In this document: positions 12,060-24,687 of the stretch, piece by piece
Numbering within the stretch: the stretch's first letter is position 1
Layout: every line of letters begins with the position of its first letter
Assembly: GCA_025738555.1 (NCBI GenBank)
Contig: JAOVFP010000001.1
Coordinates: 1,922,001-1,986,000 of the forward strand
Length of the DNA: 64,000 nucleotides
From: Cyathus striatus
Lineage: Eukaryota > Basidiomycota > Agaricomycetes > Agaricales > Nidulariaceae
Reading direction: 5' to 3'
The notes under the pieces: model-generated
What the model was told of the DNA's origin: nothing
What the model saw: only the letters and a program-made list of their open reading frames with translations
Databases searched by the model: none
Made by a program: the position numbers and the translations under genes

Positions 12060-12725
12060 ATAATAGGTGATCATAAGCAATCATTAATTTTTTCTAATTG
12101 AATATTACTATTGTATGGATATTTAGCTGATCATAAACAATCATTGATTTTTTCTAATTGGATATTACTATTGTATGAATGTTTAGGCAATCATAAACAA
12201 TCACTGATTGTTTCTCATTGAATACTACTATTGTATGAATGTATTAGGTGATCATAGACAATCATTGATTTTTTCTAATTGAATATTACTATTGTATGGA
12301 TGCACTGGGTGATCATAGACAATCATTGATTATTTCTAATTGGATATTACTATTGTATGGATATTTAGGTGATCATAGACAACCATTGATTGTTTCTAAT
12401 TGAATATTGCTATTGTATGAATGTAATAGGTGATCATAAACAATCACTGATTTTTTCTAATTGGATATTACTATTGTATGGATGCATTAGGTAATTATAA
12501 ACAATCATTGATTTTTTCTAATTGAATATTACTATTGTATGAATGCATTAGGTGATCATAAACAATCATTAATTTTTTCTAATTGAATATTACTACTGTA
12601 TGGATGTTTAGGTGATCATAAACAATCACTAATTCTTTCTAATTAGATATTACTATTATACAAATGGTTAGAGGGATGATAAACAATTATTGATTGTTAC
12701 TAATTGGATATTATTATTGTATCAA
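12060..12725 (+). repeat. 60-bp tandem repeats, left arm of E1
   Basis: About 11 units with 60-bp spacing (GATCATA at 12069, 12129 and onward), each carrying ACAATCATTGATT and TTACTATTGTATG. The inverted counterpart is 14826-15110 with fewer units. Confidence 0.88.
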
Positions 12726-13025
12726 TGTGTCACATTTTGATTGTGTCACATATGTCACACATTTCTCGCACCTCACATACATCACATATGCCACATATCT
12801 CCCATGCTTCTTAAATTTCCCACACATTATATAATTCCCACACATCACATAATTCCTGTGCATCACCACATTTCCCTTGCTTTATATATTTCCCACACAT
12901 CACATTTGTTACACTTGTCATGCCTTCATGCTAGTCATGTTTGTCATGCTATGTGCACACATCACACTTTCATGCATGTTGCATTGGTCACATTTTTCAC
13001 ATTTGTCACACTTTGATTGCATCAG

Positions 13026-13696
13026 TGTTACATCCATGTCCAGAATCCGCTATTCCACACTTCCACACTATCCCGCACTTCCGCATTGGCCGCATTTCTG
13101 ACCAATCGTTGGATACATTGTCATGATTTATCACTTACTTACTCGTGCTCATCCACTATGTCACTATTTCATATTACTCCTCAATTACTACTCCTATCTG
13201 TTTCACTATATCGTATACAGCCATTACTTCCATTCTTCAGCCACTACTCCTCTATGGTGGCTGACTCCATGTTTACCTGTCCCTAGTTATACCCTTATAC
13301 TTCGCTCAAAGTAAACTACTCCATACTTTACTTAGTATTTAAGATCTAGTTTTTGTATAGTAACTTTAGTTTTTGTATCGACTATGATTACGAATATACC
13401 ACTATACTCCGTCTTCTTGTCTCTAAGGTTTCATCCTTAGTTCTGGTCTCTATTCTGACCTTTCCGCATTTCGCACTCGACCTTGCTCCTACCTTGAGCT
13501 TGTTCCTATCTTGACTTTGAAATACGAACCACCGAGAATCACAAGGGGCGCAGCACATAAGCTGAAGCCAAGGTTCCCTTCCAACTTTTTGAGTTCTCTG
13601 CTTCCGACCTTGAGCTTACGTAATACTACAAGTAGCTCCCTCTGCACTAAACCCAGTGCCTCCCTATTATCCCTCCGAGTGGTATGGTACGTAACA
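13026..13696 (+). mobile_element. Solo LTR 3 (671 bp)
   Basis: Starts TGTTACATCCATGTC and ends GGTACGTAACA, so the termini are inverted (TGTTAC/GTAACA). Perfect 5-bp duplication ATCAG (13021-13025, 13697-13701). A diverged copy is at 57025-57699. This copy keeps more CpG than the second one, so it is probably younger or less methylated. The 60-90-codon frames inside are not supported as genes. Confidence 0.93.
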
Positions 13697-13701
13697 ATCA
13701 G

Positions 13702-14825
13702 GTTTGATGTCCTTTACATGCACATCATGTTTATGTGTTCCCATACCATCGTAGCACAGAAATGAGGACCCAGTTACATTATATTTACCTGTCAGTTCAC
13801 TGTTTAGTAATGTCACTGGGTGTTAGCAATTGATAACTCAGACTGTTTTAAACAGATGGGATCTGAACCTGTCACTGAGAACACTGGACATGACTATGGA
13901 GAAATGATGGTAAGGATTAAACAAAAGAGGATAAGAAATAAAGCAGCCCTTCACTGAAGAGAAAAAGAAGAAATGAAGGTGATAATGTAGTTGATACTAA
14001 ATTAAAGAATAGAAATATGAGTAGTAATGGCCACTGGGCAAGAAAGATTATAGAAGTACAGAAGGGGGTTTGAGTTACTAATACTAAAAGAACTATATGA
14101 CATATCTCAGAGAAGTGAACACATATGGTGGTAAAGAAGTGAAATTGATTGAAGAGTGGAGATAATTTCCATAACCTCTCTTTTCAATAAATGTAGACAG
14201 CTGTCATGTAATCATATAATATGTGTTGGAAGTTACAAGAATAACTAATGGCTGATGCAAGAATCATGATAATCTAATAACAGAGATATGTAAGTTTGAT
14301 GTGACATGGAATTACATAATCATTATTCTTTTATATTTGTTATCCATGTGAGAATCTTTCACCAGGTGTCTTTACTTGTCAGGTTGTTGAATATATCCAA
14401 AATGTTCAATACCATCATAATAATCTCATTATGTCTCATACTCAAACTAACTATTATGGTTTTTAGTTTGTCATTTTATCACATCTCTAGCTACCACTAT
14501 GAAATATTTCATACCATTCTATTTCCAAATTTCTCATATTCTGTCAATAGGAATAAGGCTCCAACACATACATGCACTACATCTTCCTTTCTAGTTTCTT
14601 ATTACTGTTACAATTTCTTAACTTTCTAATTGATATATTCCATGTTATCACTTTAGATACTTACTCCACTTCCATGATAATTTGTATGGTGGTACAGATA
14701 TACAGGTAGCCACATGTGTGATTGGGCTTCTCTCCTCTTGGCTGTAAAAGATTGGGTATCTAACAATTACCCTCTCTTCTGTGCCCTAGGGTTCCACATA
14801 CATGAGAAAATGTGTTTCATTCATA
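13702..14825. other. Unique core of E1, no gene recognised
   Basis: AT-rich. A short frame after a possible acceptor at about 13857 reads MGSEPVTENTGHDYGEMM and then stops. The 107-codon frame at 14306-14629 is low-complexity and hydrophobic, with no family match. This is where an autonomous element would carry its transposase; none is visible. Confidence 0.4.
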
Positions 14826-15110
14826 TAATAGTATTATTCAATTAGAAAAAATCAGTGATTGTTTATGATCACCTAAACATCCATACAATAGTAATATCCA
14901 ATTAGAAACAATCAATGATTGTCTATGATCCCTAATACATTTATACAATAGTAGTATTCAATTAGAAACAATCAGTGATTGTTTATGATCAGCTAAATAT
15001 CCATACAATAGTAATATTCAATTAGAAAAAATCAATGATTTCTTATGATCACCTATTACATGCAATAGTAGTATTCAATTAGAACCTCAATAATTGTTTA
15101 TGATCCCAAT
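14826..15110 (-). repeat. 60-bp tandem repeats, right arm of E1
   Basis: About five inverted copies of the unit at 12060-12725 (CAATCATTGATTGT... read on the minus strand), leading into the right TIR. Confidence 0.88.
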
Positions 15111-15184
15111 CATAAATTGGCATGGGCTTATATGATTGGGGCAATCATATAACACTGCTGTTATATGATCAAATTGGCTGACAC

Positions 15185-16045
15185 TTATGAATTGGAGTCA
15201 TGGGCCCTTGATCACCTTCATCATTCAGCATATAATTTCACTGGATATGATGCCTCAGACATTGTACATTATTGGAGTTTGTTATCAGCCCCTCTAAGAC
15301 AAGGAGACAGTCAACATAAGTGAACTCAAATCCATTCAACATTGATGGATCACTTAAGGCAGTTCATTGAAGTCCACTACCCAGCTTTTGAGCTCCCTTC
15401 TTGATGAACATGCCTATGTCTGTTAAACAATGAGTACTTTAAAAAACAGGTGAAAGGAATAGATATATCTACATGATTCTTTGTCCTCATCCAAAAGTTC
15501 AAACAGGGTCTCAAGACTGCCACTCCCTCTCACCTCATATTTAAAAGGAAAAATTGGCATTTTTCCTGTAATTGAAGTTAAGTTCATACATTATAAATTA
15601 ATAGTTGACATACCATCACAAATCACTTCACCATCAGAGTCCAACTCTGTGTGCATTTTTTTAGTTTGATACATATCTGTAGAAAAGTAATGTACTATTA
15701 AGTGTGTCACTGATTATTTCAACCTCAGAATCTGACTCATGAGCCAACCTGTAACACACAACAAATCTAGTACCTGTCACTCCTATGGTAGCTACATCCT
15801 TCTCCTTCACCTGAATTGGTATATGTACATTTTCTTCCAAGAATAATTTTATATCTGCTTTAGGGTTGAGAACAAGTCTCTGGAGGGGTGAATAGGCAGG
15901 GTTAGAATTCTTTGAGGGGGTTGATCAGTGTGATCATCTTTGAATGGGTAAGCAATATATCCCTGTAATTTGAAGCTACTTACTGTCAAGATGCTGGTTT
16001 GGTGAACCAATCCCCAGTGGCTCCTCTGTCAGAATGACAGGGGGT
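15185..16045. other. No recognised gene; degenerate 115-bp direct repeat at its right end
   Basis: Minus-strand stretches look faintly coding but are broken by many stops. Bases about 15925-16030 (AAGCAATAT...TGAACCAATCCCC) recur in diverged form at about 17225-17340, on the other side of the TRIM, so a tandem duplication predates the TRIM insertion. Confidence 0.4.
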
Positions 16046-17210
16046 TGTAGAGCAGGCATTCTGCCTGCATGGTAAAAATGCGATTTTCATTTCTGTTGCC
16101 TCACTCCTTACACATTGTCGTTTACCTTGTGTCACTTACATACATAAATGTCGTACATACACTTTGAGAATGTCAGCTTCGCATTCCCCCCTTTTCTCTC
16201 TCTTGCAGGCTCACTGGATCTGAAGGAACAGATGGACATCTTCCCACTGGCATTATTTCTTTGTTGAGAGGATACCTCCAAGCACATATCCTCCTCCACA
16301 AAGTGGAGCCCACCGCGAGGGGTTTCAGATCCAATTTCTGTTCTGTACCCCTTGTCCCTGCGAGCTGATCCTTTTATCTCTTCGTCGACATCCTGTTCAT
16401 CACTGTGGCACTTGTTCACCAACATCCTCATCGTTACCTTGTCGACATCACCATCGCTGTCGTCTTTCATTCTCACATCCAATGACATTCTTCCATCCCA
16501 CATGCTTCTGTGCCGTGGTTGTAATCCCTCTGATAGGTCGTAAAAAGTTCCATATGGTGCCCAGGAGTTAGCTGTGCGGAGAAGGTACTTAGCTGACATG
16601 AGGGCATTGCCGAAGAAGATCTGTATTTGTCTACACGAGGATCCGCCATATCGTCTTGAAGTTTGTTGTTCATCCCCATCACCCACCACAATCGCATTCA
16701 CTTCAATTCCTATCGTCTCCGCCACAGCCAGCTTGCTGCTTCGAACTCAAGTCATTCATTGTCACCACCATTCCCCATTGTCTCGAAATCGTATTCAGAA
16801 GTTTACCGAAGTTATCAAGATGTTATCACACATTGAATTTGTCTTGTCTTTCTTTTGAATGGTCTTACGCAGTGTCCCTCTTTCATTTTGTCTTGTAGTG
16901 TAGTTTCCTGTTGTAGGGATTGACGAGGACGTCAATATCTGAAGTACCCATTGGATGTAAAGCAGGCATTCTGCCTGCATGGTAAAAATGTGATTTTCAT
17001 TTCTGTTACCTCACTCCTTACACATTGTCGTTTACCTTGTGTCGCTTACATACATAAATGTCGTACATACACTTTGAGAATGTCAGCTTCATATTCCCCC
17101 CTTTTCTCTCTCTCGTGAGCTCACTGGATCTGAAGGAACAGACAGATGTCTTCTGACTCGCATTATTTCTTTGTCGAGAGGATACCCCCAAGCACATATC
17201 CTCCTCCACA
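16046..17210 (+). mobile_element. TRIM: miniature LTR retrotransposon (1165 bp)
   Basis: Two 255-bp direct terminal repeats (16046-16300, 16956-17210), both TGTA...CCTCCACA, flank a 655-bp interior. Three bases after the first LTR is a primer-binding-site-like TGGAGCCCACCGCGAGGGG (16304-16322), nearly the same as the site of the gypsy element at 44675-44693. A 4-bp duplication GGGT flanks it (16042-16045, 17211-17214). There is no gag-pol; the 197-codon minus frame (16132-16725) crosses an LTR and is antisense to the primer site, so I do not treat it as a gene. No clear polypurine tract. Confidence 0.85.
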
Positions 17211-17363
17211 GGGTTCACCAACTTTTATAGTAAATGGCTTGATGAAGGGTGATCTATGCAGTCACCATTGAGTAAGTAAGCAATATTTCACTGTAGTATG
17301 AAGCAACTTACTGTCAAAATACTGACTTGATGAACCAATCCCCAAGTCCATCTGTCACTCAGT
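17211..17363. other. Second copy of the 115-bp direct repeat
   Basis: Diverged copy of about 15925-16030; it lies between the TRIM and the end of KDZ copy 1. Confidence 0.6.
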
Positions 17364-17720
17364 ATGCTGCACTCTCCCACAGTTATCACTGGACTCTCAC
17401 TGGACTCTCACTAGACTATCAAGAATCCAGTGAGAGTCCCACTGAACTATTGAGATTTCAGTGAGAGTCTCACTACACTATCAGTAGTCTCAGTGAGACT
17501 ACTCTCACTGTATTCTCACTGTACTCTCACTTTTAAAACTGTTGTCAACCTCAAATTTGTATAATCTCACTGTACTCTCACTGTACTCTCACTTTACTTT
17601 CAGTTTCTAAATGCTTTTCAATCTCAAATATGCATATCCTTACTGTAATCTCACTGTACTCTCACTTTACTCTCACTGTATTATCAGTTTTGAAGCTGCT
17701 GTCAACATCAGATATGCATA
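17364..17720. repeat. Subterminal repeat region of KDZ copy 1
   Basis: Many copies of CACTGTACTCT, CACTGGACTCT and the inverse AGTGAGAGTC within 350 bp of the terminus. Dense subterminal words are typical transposase-binding regions. The equivalent in copy 2 is 28016-28210, shorter. Confidence 0.7.
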
Positions 17721-18073
17721 TAAAGTGAAATATATACATCTGGTTGGAGGGTTTCTAAAGTGATCTTATAACTTATTACTATAATACAACAAATAGCTAT
17801 CACATTCAGCCATATAGTTGTGATATAAGTCCATGCACTTGATGTAACCCATCAGAGGTGCAATAAAAATTAAAAACAAGATAATAAATATGAATATGTC
17901 CATGCTCTTGACATAACAAGTCAGTGGAGCAGATAAATTTTGTGTTTAAAGATGGGAAGTGAGGGAAGTGAGTCATATCAAAGGTGGAAATAAAGTAATA
18001 GAAGGAAAGAACTACATAGTGGGAGAACATAACTAAAGGGGCTGAAATACAAAAATCAACAAATAAAAAGTAC

Positions 18074-20928
18074 TTAGACATCAATATCCAATCCATAATC
18101 TGCTATTCCTTCATCTTCTTCTCTGGCATATTCATCTGCTGCTTCCTCTCTGTCATATACTGTGTCGTTCTGTATGGAGGCAACGGAGCCCCGAGCGTGA
18201 CATCAAATTTCGGACTTGAGTTTAGCAACCAAGGCTAAGTTATGCGTGACAAATGTTAGAGTTAGCAACACTGAACCCAATCTGGAAGTGCCTTTACACA
18301 ACCTTTAGGCTCATTTTTGGCCAGTACTTATTTTAAATTAACTTACTACATTTAACAAGCAAGATAGAGAATATATTTGTGCTTTTTCTTGGATTTTTAG
18401 CTATTCTTGAAAATTCTGACCTTAATGTCACGCTCCTCCCGCGAAGCAACCGGTCTGCCGTGATGCGTGACAAACTATCGAATTAGCGATGCAACGGGGT
18501 CAGCGTGATGCGTGACCGTTGCCTCCATACAGAACGATACAGTATATCTTCTGCTTCCTCTTCTGCTTCCTCTTCCTCTTCCACATCAGAATTATCAGAT
18601 TCATCTTCTATAATATCTTCATCATCTTGAGTACTATTGTTCCTTTCAAGTTGCTTCTTAATAACCTTTTGTGTATGAATAAATAGAAGTGCATGTATGG
18701 TTCAGTTGAAGTTAATAACAGTCATTCTGTTAAGCATGTTCTGAAACCCTCCAAGCCATGCATTTAATTGCTCACAAGCCTGTATGGAAGTATTAAATAA
18801 AGTTATATATATACTAATATGAAATTCTTCTTACCTGAGTATTGAAGGCTCTTTTATAATGTGGTCTTCCATAATATCATTTTCCACTACAACCAAGTTG
18901 GGTGCAGACCCATTTAAAGGTGCTGGGTTGCACCATTTATGACATGTATAATCAGTTGTTCTATGGTTAACATGATAATATGAATCAACAATAAATCTAG
19001 TTGTTAAACTCCAAATTCTGCATGCACCATTTAGCACAGCATTTTTTAGCACTACACATGCTTTGTCAATACATACATAGCTTGGATGAGATTCAGGAGT
19101 TGGATAGACATGATCTAAAAATCTCATAATATTTCCAGGTCCCTCAGATTTTGTAAACTTGGTCCATGCAATAACTGCTCCACATGGTGCACATAATGTC
19201 TCAACACAGTAAAATCCAGGAGCAGTAAAGTAATGATTTCATTTCTCATGTGGTGCAGGAGCATCATCATGGGGCATCACTTGCCAGTTTATACAAGGAA
19301 GCCAATCTACTCATTCCTCTTCACTTCTTTGAATAAGTCTTCTTATTCCTAAAAGTGTTTGCCAGCTAAATCTTACAAGATGGTTGCACCATCATGACTG
19401 ATAATTAATACATGTTTTAGAATTTTGTTCTTTGGGGTTGTTACATGATTTTATATGACATAAGTGACCACACATAGCTTGATGATACATACAGAATACA
19501 CCTGTTCTTTCATTTTCTAAACTATTATCACAGTTCTCATATGCACAATGTCTTGGGCCCATGGTTGTCCCATCCATAACAACCATATTTACTATTGGTT
19601 TCTCAGCTTGATTTGATTGACTTGTATTTGGTCATTATTGGATGATTCATTGGATGATTCACTTGACAGTTCATTGTCAATATCCATATCATTGATTGTA
19701 CTGTTGGTTTGTTGAATTTGTTGCTGAGAAAGTGCTCTAGCTTCAATTTCCTCTCTCATTGATTAATCAGCATCTTCACCCTGTAAAATTGGAACTGTTT
19801 GATTTTCATCAATTCCAGCTACTGCTGCTGGAGTATCATCAGTTATTCTATCTGAAGTACTTTTATAGTCATGTGTACATTCACTACACAAATGATCTTT
19901 AGCACATGCAATAATTCCTTCCTGTCCAAGTGTTTCAAATGCTTTCTAGTTAACTCTTGTATATCATGCTCATCAGATGTTATAACATGTGTTTTATCAT
20001 TGTATGTTGCTACCTGTCTTACACTTTCAGAAATAAATGCCTGCCAAGTTTGCCTATGAGACAGTTTAAATACTGATTCTCTAAAACATTCATTCCAAAA
20101 TTCTGTAAATGCAGCTGTAGATGCATGAAAATAATAAATTCCTTGAAGAACTGCATTTGTATAGCATCTGTCTGCCCAGACTTGCTGTCCAAGCTTTACA
20201 TATTTTGCAGAGTTCTTTAATCCTTTTATATGTGTGCCATTTGTATGTTTTACACTTTTATGATCTGCATATTAAAATGAATTACAATGCTTGCATTTCC
20301 CTTTCAGAACATAGGCACTACTGTAAGGATGCATTCCTTTTATAAGTGTTACACATGAAACATCTCATTTGTAGACTTCTTGGTAAAGTGGTGCCCCATC
20401 ACATGATTGTGTTGAGCAAGTATAACAGCTTGGACAAATAGTAAAGACTGGTTCAATTTCCCTAGTTTTTACAGCATTTAAAGAATGACCTTTTATAATT
20501 GGATCTAGTGCTAAAATTGCTGCAAATAAATCAAGTTTTGGGCCCAATAAATTTATTTTCTGTATATTGGTTAAATTCTCAGCAGCAGCAGATTCATCTT
20601 CAGTAAATAGATAATTAATCTTATCATTTATATCTCTTTGTAGAACTCTAATAAGAGCATTAATCCAACTTGTTGTAGGTTTTTTATATACTTGTTTTTG
20701 ACATCCATGGAGATTCAATAGATCTGTGTTATTTATTAATGTGAATAACAGTTTGAGTACCACTGCTAGTGTAATGTCTGTATGGAAGTTGCTGGTGATA
20801 AATTCAGAAAAATCTGAAATTTTTATTTCTGGAAATGGATCTTGCACTAGAGAAGATGCCCATGCTTTTGGAATGCATGATATAAAGGCATAAAATGTGA
20901 AAAGCCAAATAAAAGAGTGCCAGAAACT
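18074..20928 (-). pseudogene. KDZ-type transposase with CxC5/CxC6 cysteine clusters, copy 1
   Basis: Minus-strand protein reading from FWHSFIWLF (about 20925) through KPTTSWINALIRVL, then a Cys cluster (CPSCYTCSTQSC, about 20440) and CKCC (about 20297); a helical segment (WADRCYTNAVLQGIYYFHAS); an acidic Ser-rich linker; a second Cys/His cluster (HCAYENCDNS...GVFCMYHQ...CHIKSCNNP, 19586-19400); and a C-terminal domain (YVCIDKACVVL, RFIVDSYYHVNHRTT, CNPAP, ACEQLNAWLGG, acidic tail to GLDIDV). This is the Cys-cluster architecture associated with KDZ transposases in agaricomycetes. A short intron precedes ACEQLNAW. Damage: frameshift near 19940, several TGA/TAG stops between 19200 and 19400, a Trp-to-stop near 18706, and a MITE in the acidic tail. 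Confidence 0.82.
18160..18542. mobile_element. TA-insertion MITE (383 bp) in the KDZ transposase tail
   Basis: TIRs CTGTGTCGTTCTGTATGG and, inverted, CTGTATCGTTCTGTATGG, continuing GAGGCAACGG; TA duplication (18158-18159, 18543-18544). Copy 2 shows the uninterrupted GTCATATATATCTTC. CpG-rich compared with its surroundings, so a recent arrival. Tc1/mariner type, no coding capacity. Confidence 0.92.
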
Positions 20929-21854
20929 GAGCTCTTTACACTTAGCCATGTGTTCTGTACAGATCTGTGCAGAATTCATGCAGAATCTGTACAGATTTTT
21001 TTCATTTTGGCAGAGGTTTTTTTGGGTCTGTGCAGATTCCGCAGATTCTGAAAATTCCATATGGGGAATTCTGCATTACAGACCTGAAAATTCTGTACAG
21101 ATTCTGTACAGAATCTTATTATACTTATTTCCTTGCATGTGACACACTGCATTAAGCGTGACACTATGCATTAAGTGTGACACTAGGTGTTGAGTGTGAC
21201 ACTATATATTAAATGTGACACTATGCATTAAGCATGACACTAGGTGTTGAGTGTGACACTATACATTAAATGTGACACTATATATTAAATGTGACACTAT
21301 GCATTAAGTGTGACACTATGCATTAAGCGTGACACTAGGTGTTGAGTGTGACACTATGCATTAAGCATGACACTAGGTATTGAATGTGACACTATATGTT
21401 AAATGTGACACTAGACATTAAGCGTGACACTATGCATTAAGCGTGACACTAGGTATTGAGTGTGACATGACACTAAGTGTTGAGTGTGACACTATGCATT
21501 AAGCAGGACACTATACACTAAGCATGACACTAAGGGAATGAGATGAGATTATGAATTAACAGTTTTAATAGTATTCATTGTGATTTGAAACAGGAAAATT
21601 AAGGTATTAAATAGATCTTACAGATTCTGCATAAATCCACACAGAATCCATGCAGAATATGTATGGAATCTGTATAGAATAATCACCTCTAATAATAGTA
21701 GTATTCACCATATAAATTCTGTATGGTATCTATACAGGTCTGTATGGGTCTGTATGGATCCACACAGAATCCATGTGGATCCATATGGAATTTTCAGATT
21801 CCATGTGGATCCATACAGATCCATACAGACCTCTTGGGGGGGTGTAAATTACTG
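20929..21854 (-). mobile_element. Family B fold-back element B-2 (926 bp) in KDZ copy 1
   Basis: Ends GAGCTCTTTACAC and GTGTAAATTACTG; perfect 8-bp duplication CAGAAACT (20921-20928, 21855-21862). Copy 2 has the empty site GCCAGAAACTACAG (about 31863). Close relative of B-1 (7931-8953), including the ACACTTAGCCATGTGTTCTG start and the 19-bp-period TGTGACAC core, but with fewer CpG. The insertion sits at the probable splice acceptor of the KDZ exon beginning FWHSF. Confidence 0.95.
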
Positions 21855-22192
21855 CAGAAACTACAGAATTTTAAGTTAGCTTATTATCCTTGCAGAATTA
21901 AACAAACACATCAAGAGATATGTATTTGAATCATAGTACAAGGAAAAACTGTTCAAGTTTATAATGTACATATTGAATACTTGTTGAAAGTATAACTAAA
22001 TCATAATACAAATTGCTCTATGTTGTACTTGTTGAAAATACAACATTGAGATAAATAGTAATGAAAGTAAAACAAGTATACAATGGAAAAATTCAAGTCT
22101 ATACTGTTGAAGTAAAATATAGTATATATCTTACATGTTTGTTGAAAGAATGTAAGATGATAGCAATTAGTACAGAACTTATAGTCCATACT
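21855..22192 (-). other. KDZ copy 1 linker / probable long intron, left part
   Basis: Aligns with 31865-32220 of copy 2. Contains repeated GTTGAAAGTAT words and no frame. The rest of the linker resumes at 26391 after the Harbinger insertion. Confidence 0.65.
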
Positions 22193-23008
22193 GGATGACT
22201 TCCTGTAAGGATTTAGTGAAATCTAGAGGGCTAAATCATGTTTAAAGCTCCGATGCCGAGATTTGGATCAGAGAGCAACCACTTGCAACCCACACTAGAT
22301 TTTGTGAAATAGAGAGGCCTCCAGACCCCTCTCTACTTCACTAACACATTGCTAAACCATGGCTGTTTGTTGTTTACAATCCAGGCTTGCCATTTTAAGC
22401 ATGTCAGTGTGCCTTTCCCAGGCTCCATCTGGCTATGGTGTGTTGCTCATACTCCCCATCACATGTGCTTGCCCAGGTTCCCTCTATGTACTACCTATTC
22501 CATTGCACCAATATGCCATTAGATCCCCCCAAGGATCCTCACTGTTCCTCCCAGACACCTCCAGTACCTCCCTCACACTGTCCAACATATGTGTCACCAC
22601 CTAACTCACAAACACACCCCACTTATCAGGTAAGTCATTGTGTTTCTGCTTTTATGCTGTACAACACTAACCAAATACCAGGTCCCAGATTGTGCTACCA
22701 TCTATTCACTATCCTGGCATGAGAGTCAATTTCAACAAGAAGCTTACACCCAGACTCCAATGAGTCAACACGAATTGTCACATCAATTCAATTCTCAGTC
22801 AACCGCACATTACATGAAGCCTGAGAGTCCATGGTGGAAGGATTTGAACTTGGAGGATAGTTTAGGTCAGGATGATGCTGGGGTTGGGAAGGAGAACAAG
22901 AAGGGGTGAGCTGGAAGCACAAACTCCAAGGGCAAGGCTGGTTCTCACAAGAAGCCCACTGTTGGATGACCTATGGGAGTGCGTGGGTTCTCTGCAACTG
23001 AGATAATG

Positions 23009-23986
23009 GAGGTCATTACACTCCTCCATGAAATTGTGTAGACTCTGTGTAGATTCCACCTGGACTCTACATGGATTCTACATGGACTCTATACAAACTC
23101 TACTGAACTCAAGTGCCTAAGCTGTACCTAGACTCTATTGTCACAGTTGTAATGTGTTTCCCACAGTCATCAAACTTGTCACACATGTGTGAAAGTGTGA
23201 TATATTGAAAAATGTGGGAAAAGCGTGACATGTTGGAAAATGTTGGAAAAGTGTGACATGTTAAAAAATGTGGGAAAATTCATGACATGTTGGAAAAAGT
23301 GTGGTGCTTGTCACAGTTGTAATGTGTTTCCTACAGTCATCAAACTTGTCACACATGTGTGAAAGTGTGACATGTCGGAAAGTGTTGGAAAAAGTGTGAC
23401 ATGTGTGACAATCGTGGGAAAAAAATGTGACATGTTGGAAAAAGTCAGGAAAAGTGTGACATGCGTGACGAGTGTGGGAAAAGTGTGACATGTTTGGAAA
23501 AAGCGTGGCATGTTGGAAAAAGTGTGGCGAGCATGATGGCTATAATATGTGACACTTTCCCAAACATGTCATACTTTTCCCACGATAGTCACATATGTCA
23601 CACTTTTTCCCTAACATTTCCTAACATGTCACGCTTTTTCCCACAATTGTCACACATGTCACACTTTTTCCAACATTTTCCGACATGTCACACTTTCACA
23701 CATGTGTGACAAGTTTGATGACTGTAGGAAACACATTACAACTGTGACAAGCACCACACTTTTTCCAATATGTCACACTTTCACACATGTGTGACAAGTA
23801 TGATGACTGTGGGAAACACATTACAACTGTGACAATAGAGTCTAGGTACAGCTTAGGCACTTGAGTTCAGTAGAGTCCAGGTAGAGTCCAGGTAGAGTCT
23901 GTGTAGAGTCCATGTAGAATCCAGGTAGACTCTACCTGGAGTCCACTTGGAGTCCACCTGATCTCATGGAGGAGTGAGATATACAG
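23009..23986 (-). mobile_element. Family D fold-back element D-1 (978 bp) in the Harbinger SANT gene
   Basis: Left end GAGGTCATTACAC, right end GTGAGATATACAG. Flanks AGATAATG (23001-23008) and AGATAACA (23987-23994) match at 6 of 8; the right copy is the coding original (GAGATAACAAAG = E-I-T-K). Arms are GAGTCCACCTGGACTC-type words. The core has TGTGACATGTTGGAAAA repeats on the left and the inverse on the right, a long hairpin. Non-coding. Confidence 0.9.
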
Positions 23987-24687
23987 AGATAACAAAGTTA
24001 CTGTGCCTCATAAAGGCCATTAAACCAATAGGACAGGATGGGTGGGATACAATTGTGAAATTGTACATGAAGTGAGCAAAGGAGAAAGGATATGCAATGT
24101 ATGACCACACTTCTCTTAGGCAGAAATTTGATAGGGTATGCATACTCCTTACCATTCTCTTATACTTATAATATGTTTGCACTTTTCAGACAGTAAAGAG
24201 TGCAAAATTGAAGCCAACTGGAGCCACCAAGTGTGATAAGAGCATAGTTTTCAGACTGGCACTTGAATGTTCAAGCTTAATTGAAGATAAATCAGGTCAT
24301 GCAGTATTCATGGACAGTGAGGGTGATGATGATGAACTTAATGACAATGATATCACTCTTGAATCAGATGAAGATGTGATTGTGACCACTGAAGACAGTG
24401 ATAGTCATGCAGTTGACCTCACAGAGGATATCAATGATGAGACCGAGATCACTTGAGAAAGCCCACCATTGAGGAAGAGTAAGAAGGCTATCATTAAGAC
24501 TGATGAGAATTCTGGTGGGATTGTTCATGTCAAGAAAGGATATTGCACTGAGGACATGATGTACCAACCAGAGGCTGCCATGGGGGGGCACAGGCAACTG
24601 ACACACTTGCAGCCATCTCCTCCTATTTCAACCCTGTGGCAGCTCAGCAATGTGATGACATTCATGGTATGCAGGCTCTCTATGTCC

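Larger units (their letters stand above)
10134..15184. mobile_element. Long inverted-repeat element E1 (5.05 kb)
   Basis: The ends are exact inverse copies over more than 100 bp: it starts GTGTCAGCCAATTTGATC at 10134 and ends with its complement at 15184. Inside each TIR are tandem units of about 60 bp (GATCATAAACAATCATTG...), about 11 on the left (12060-12725) and about 5 on the right (14826-15110). Inside the left block is a TGTCACATATGTCACAC-type stretch (12726-13020). A family C element (10267-12059) and a solo LTR (13026-13696) are nested in it. The unique core (13702-14825) has no recognisable transposase. No clear target duplication: flanks are AATCAAGG and TTATGAAT. Class undetermined. 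Confidence 0.8.

Noticed and set aside
16132..16725. 197-codon minus frame as a gene
   Set aside because: It runs from the TRIM interior into the LTR and is antisense to the primer-binding site. No domain is seen.
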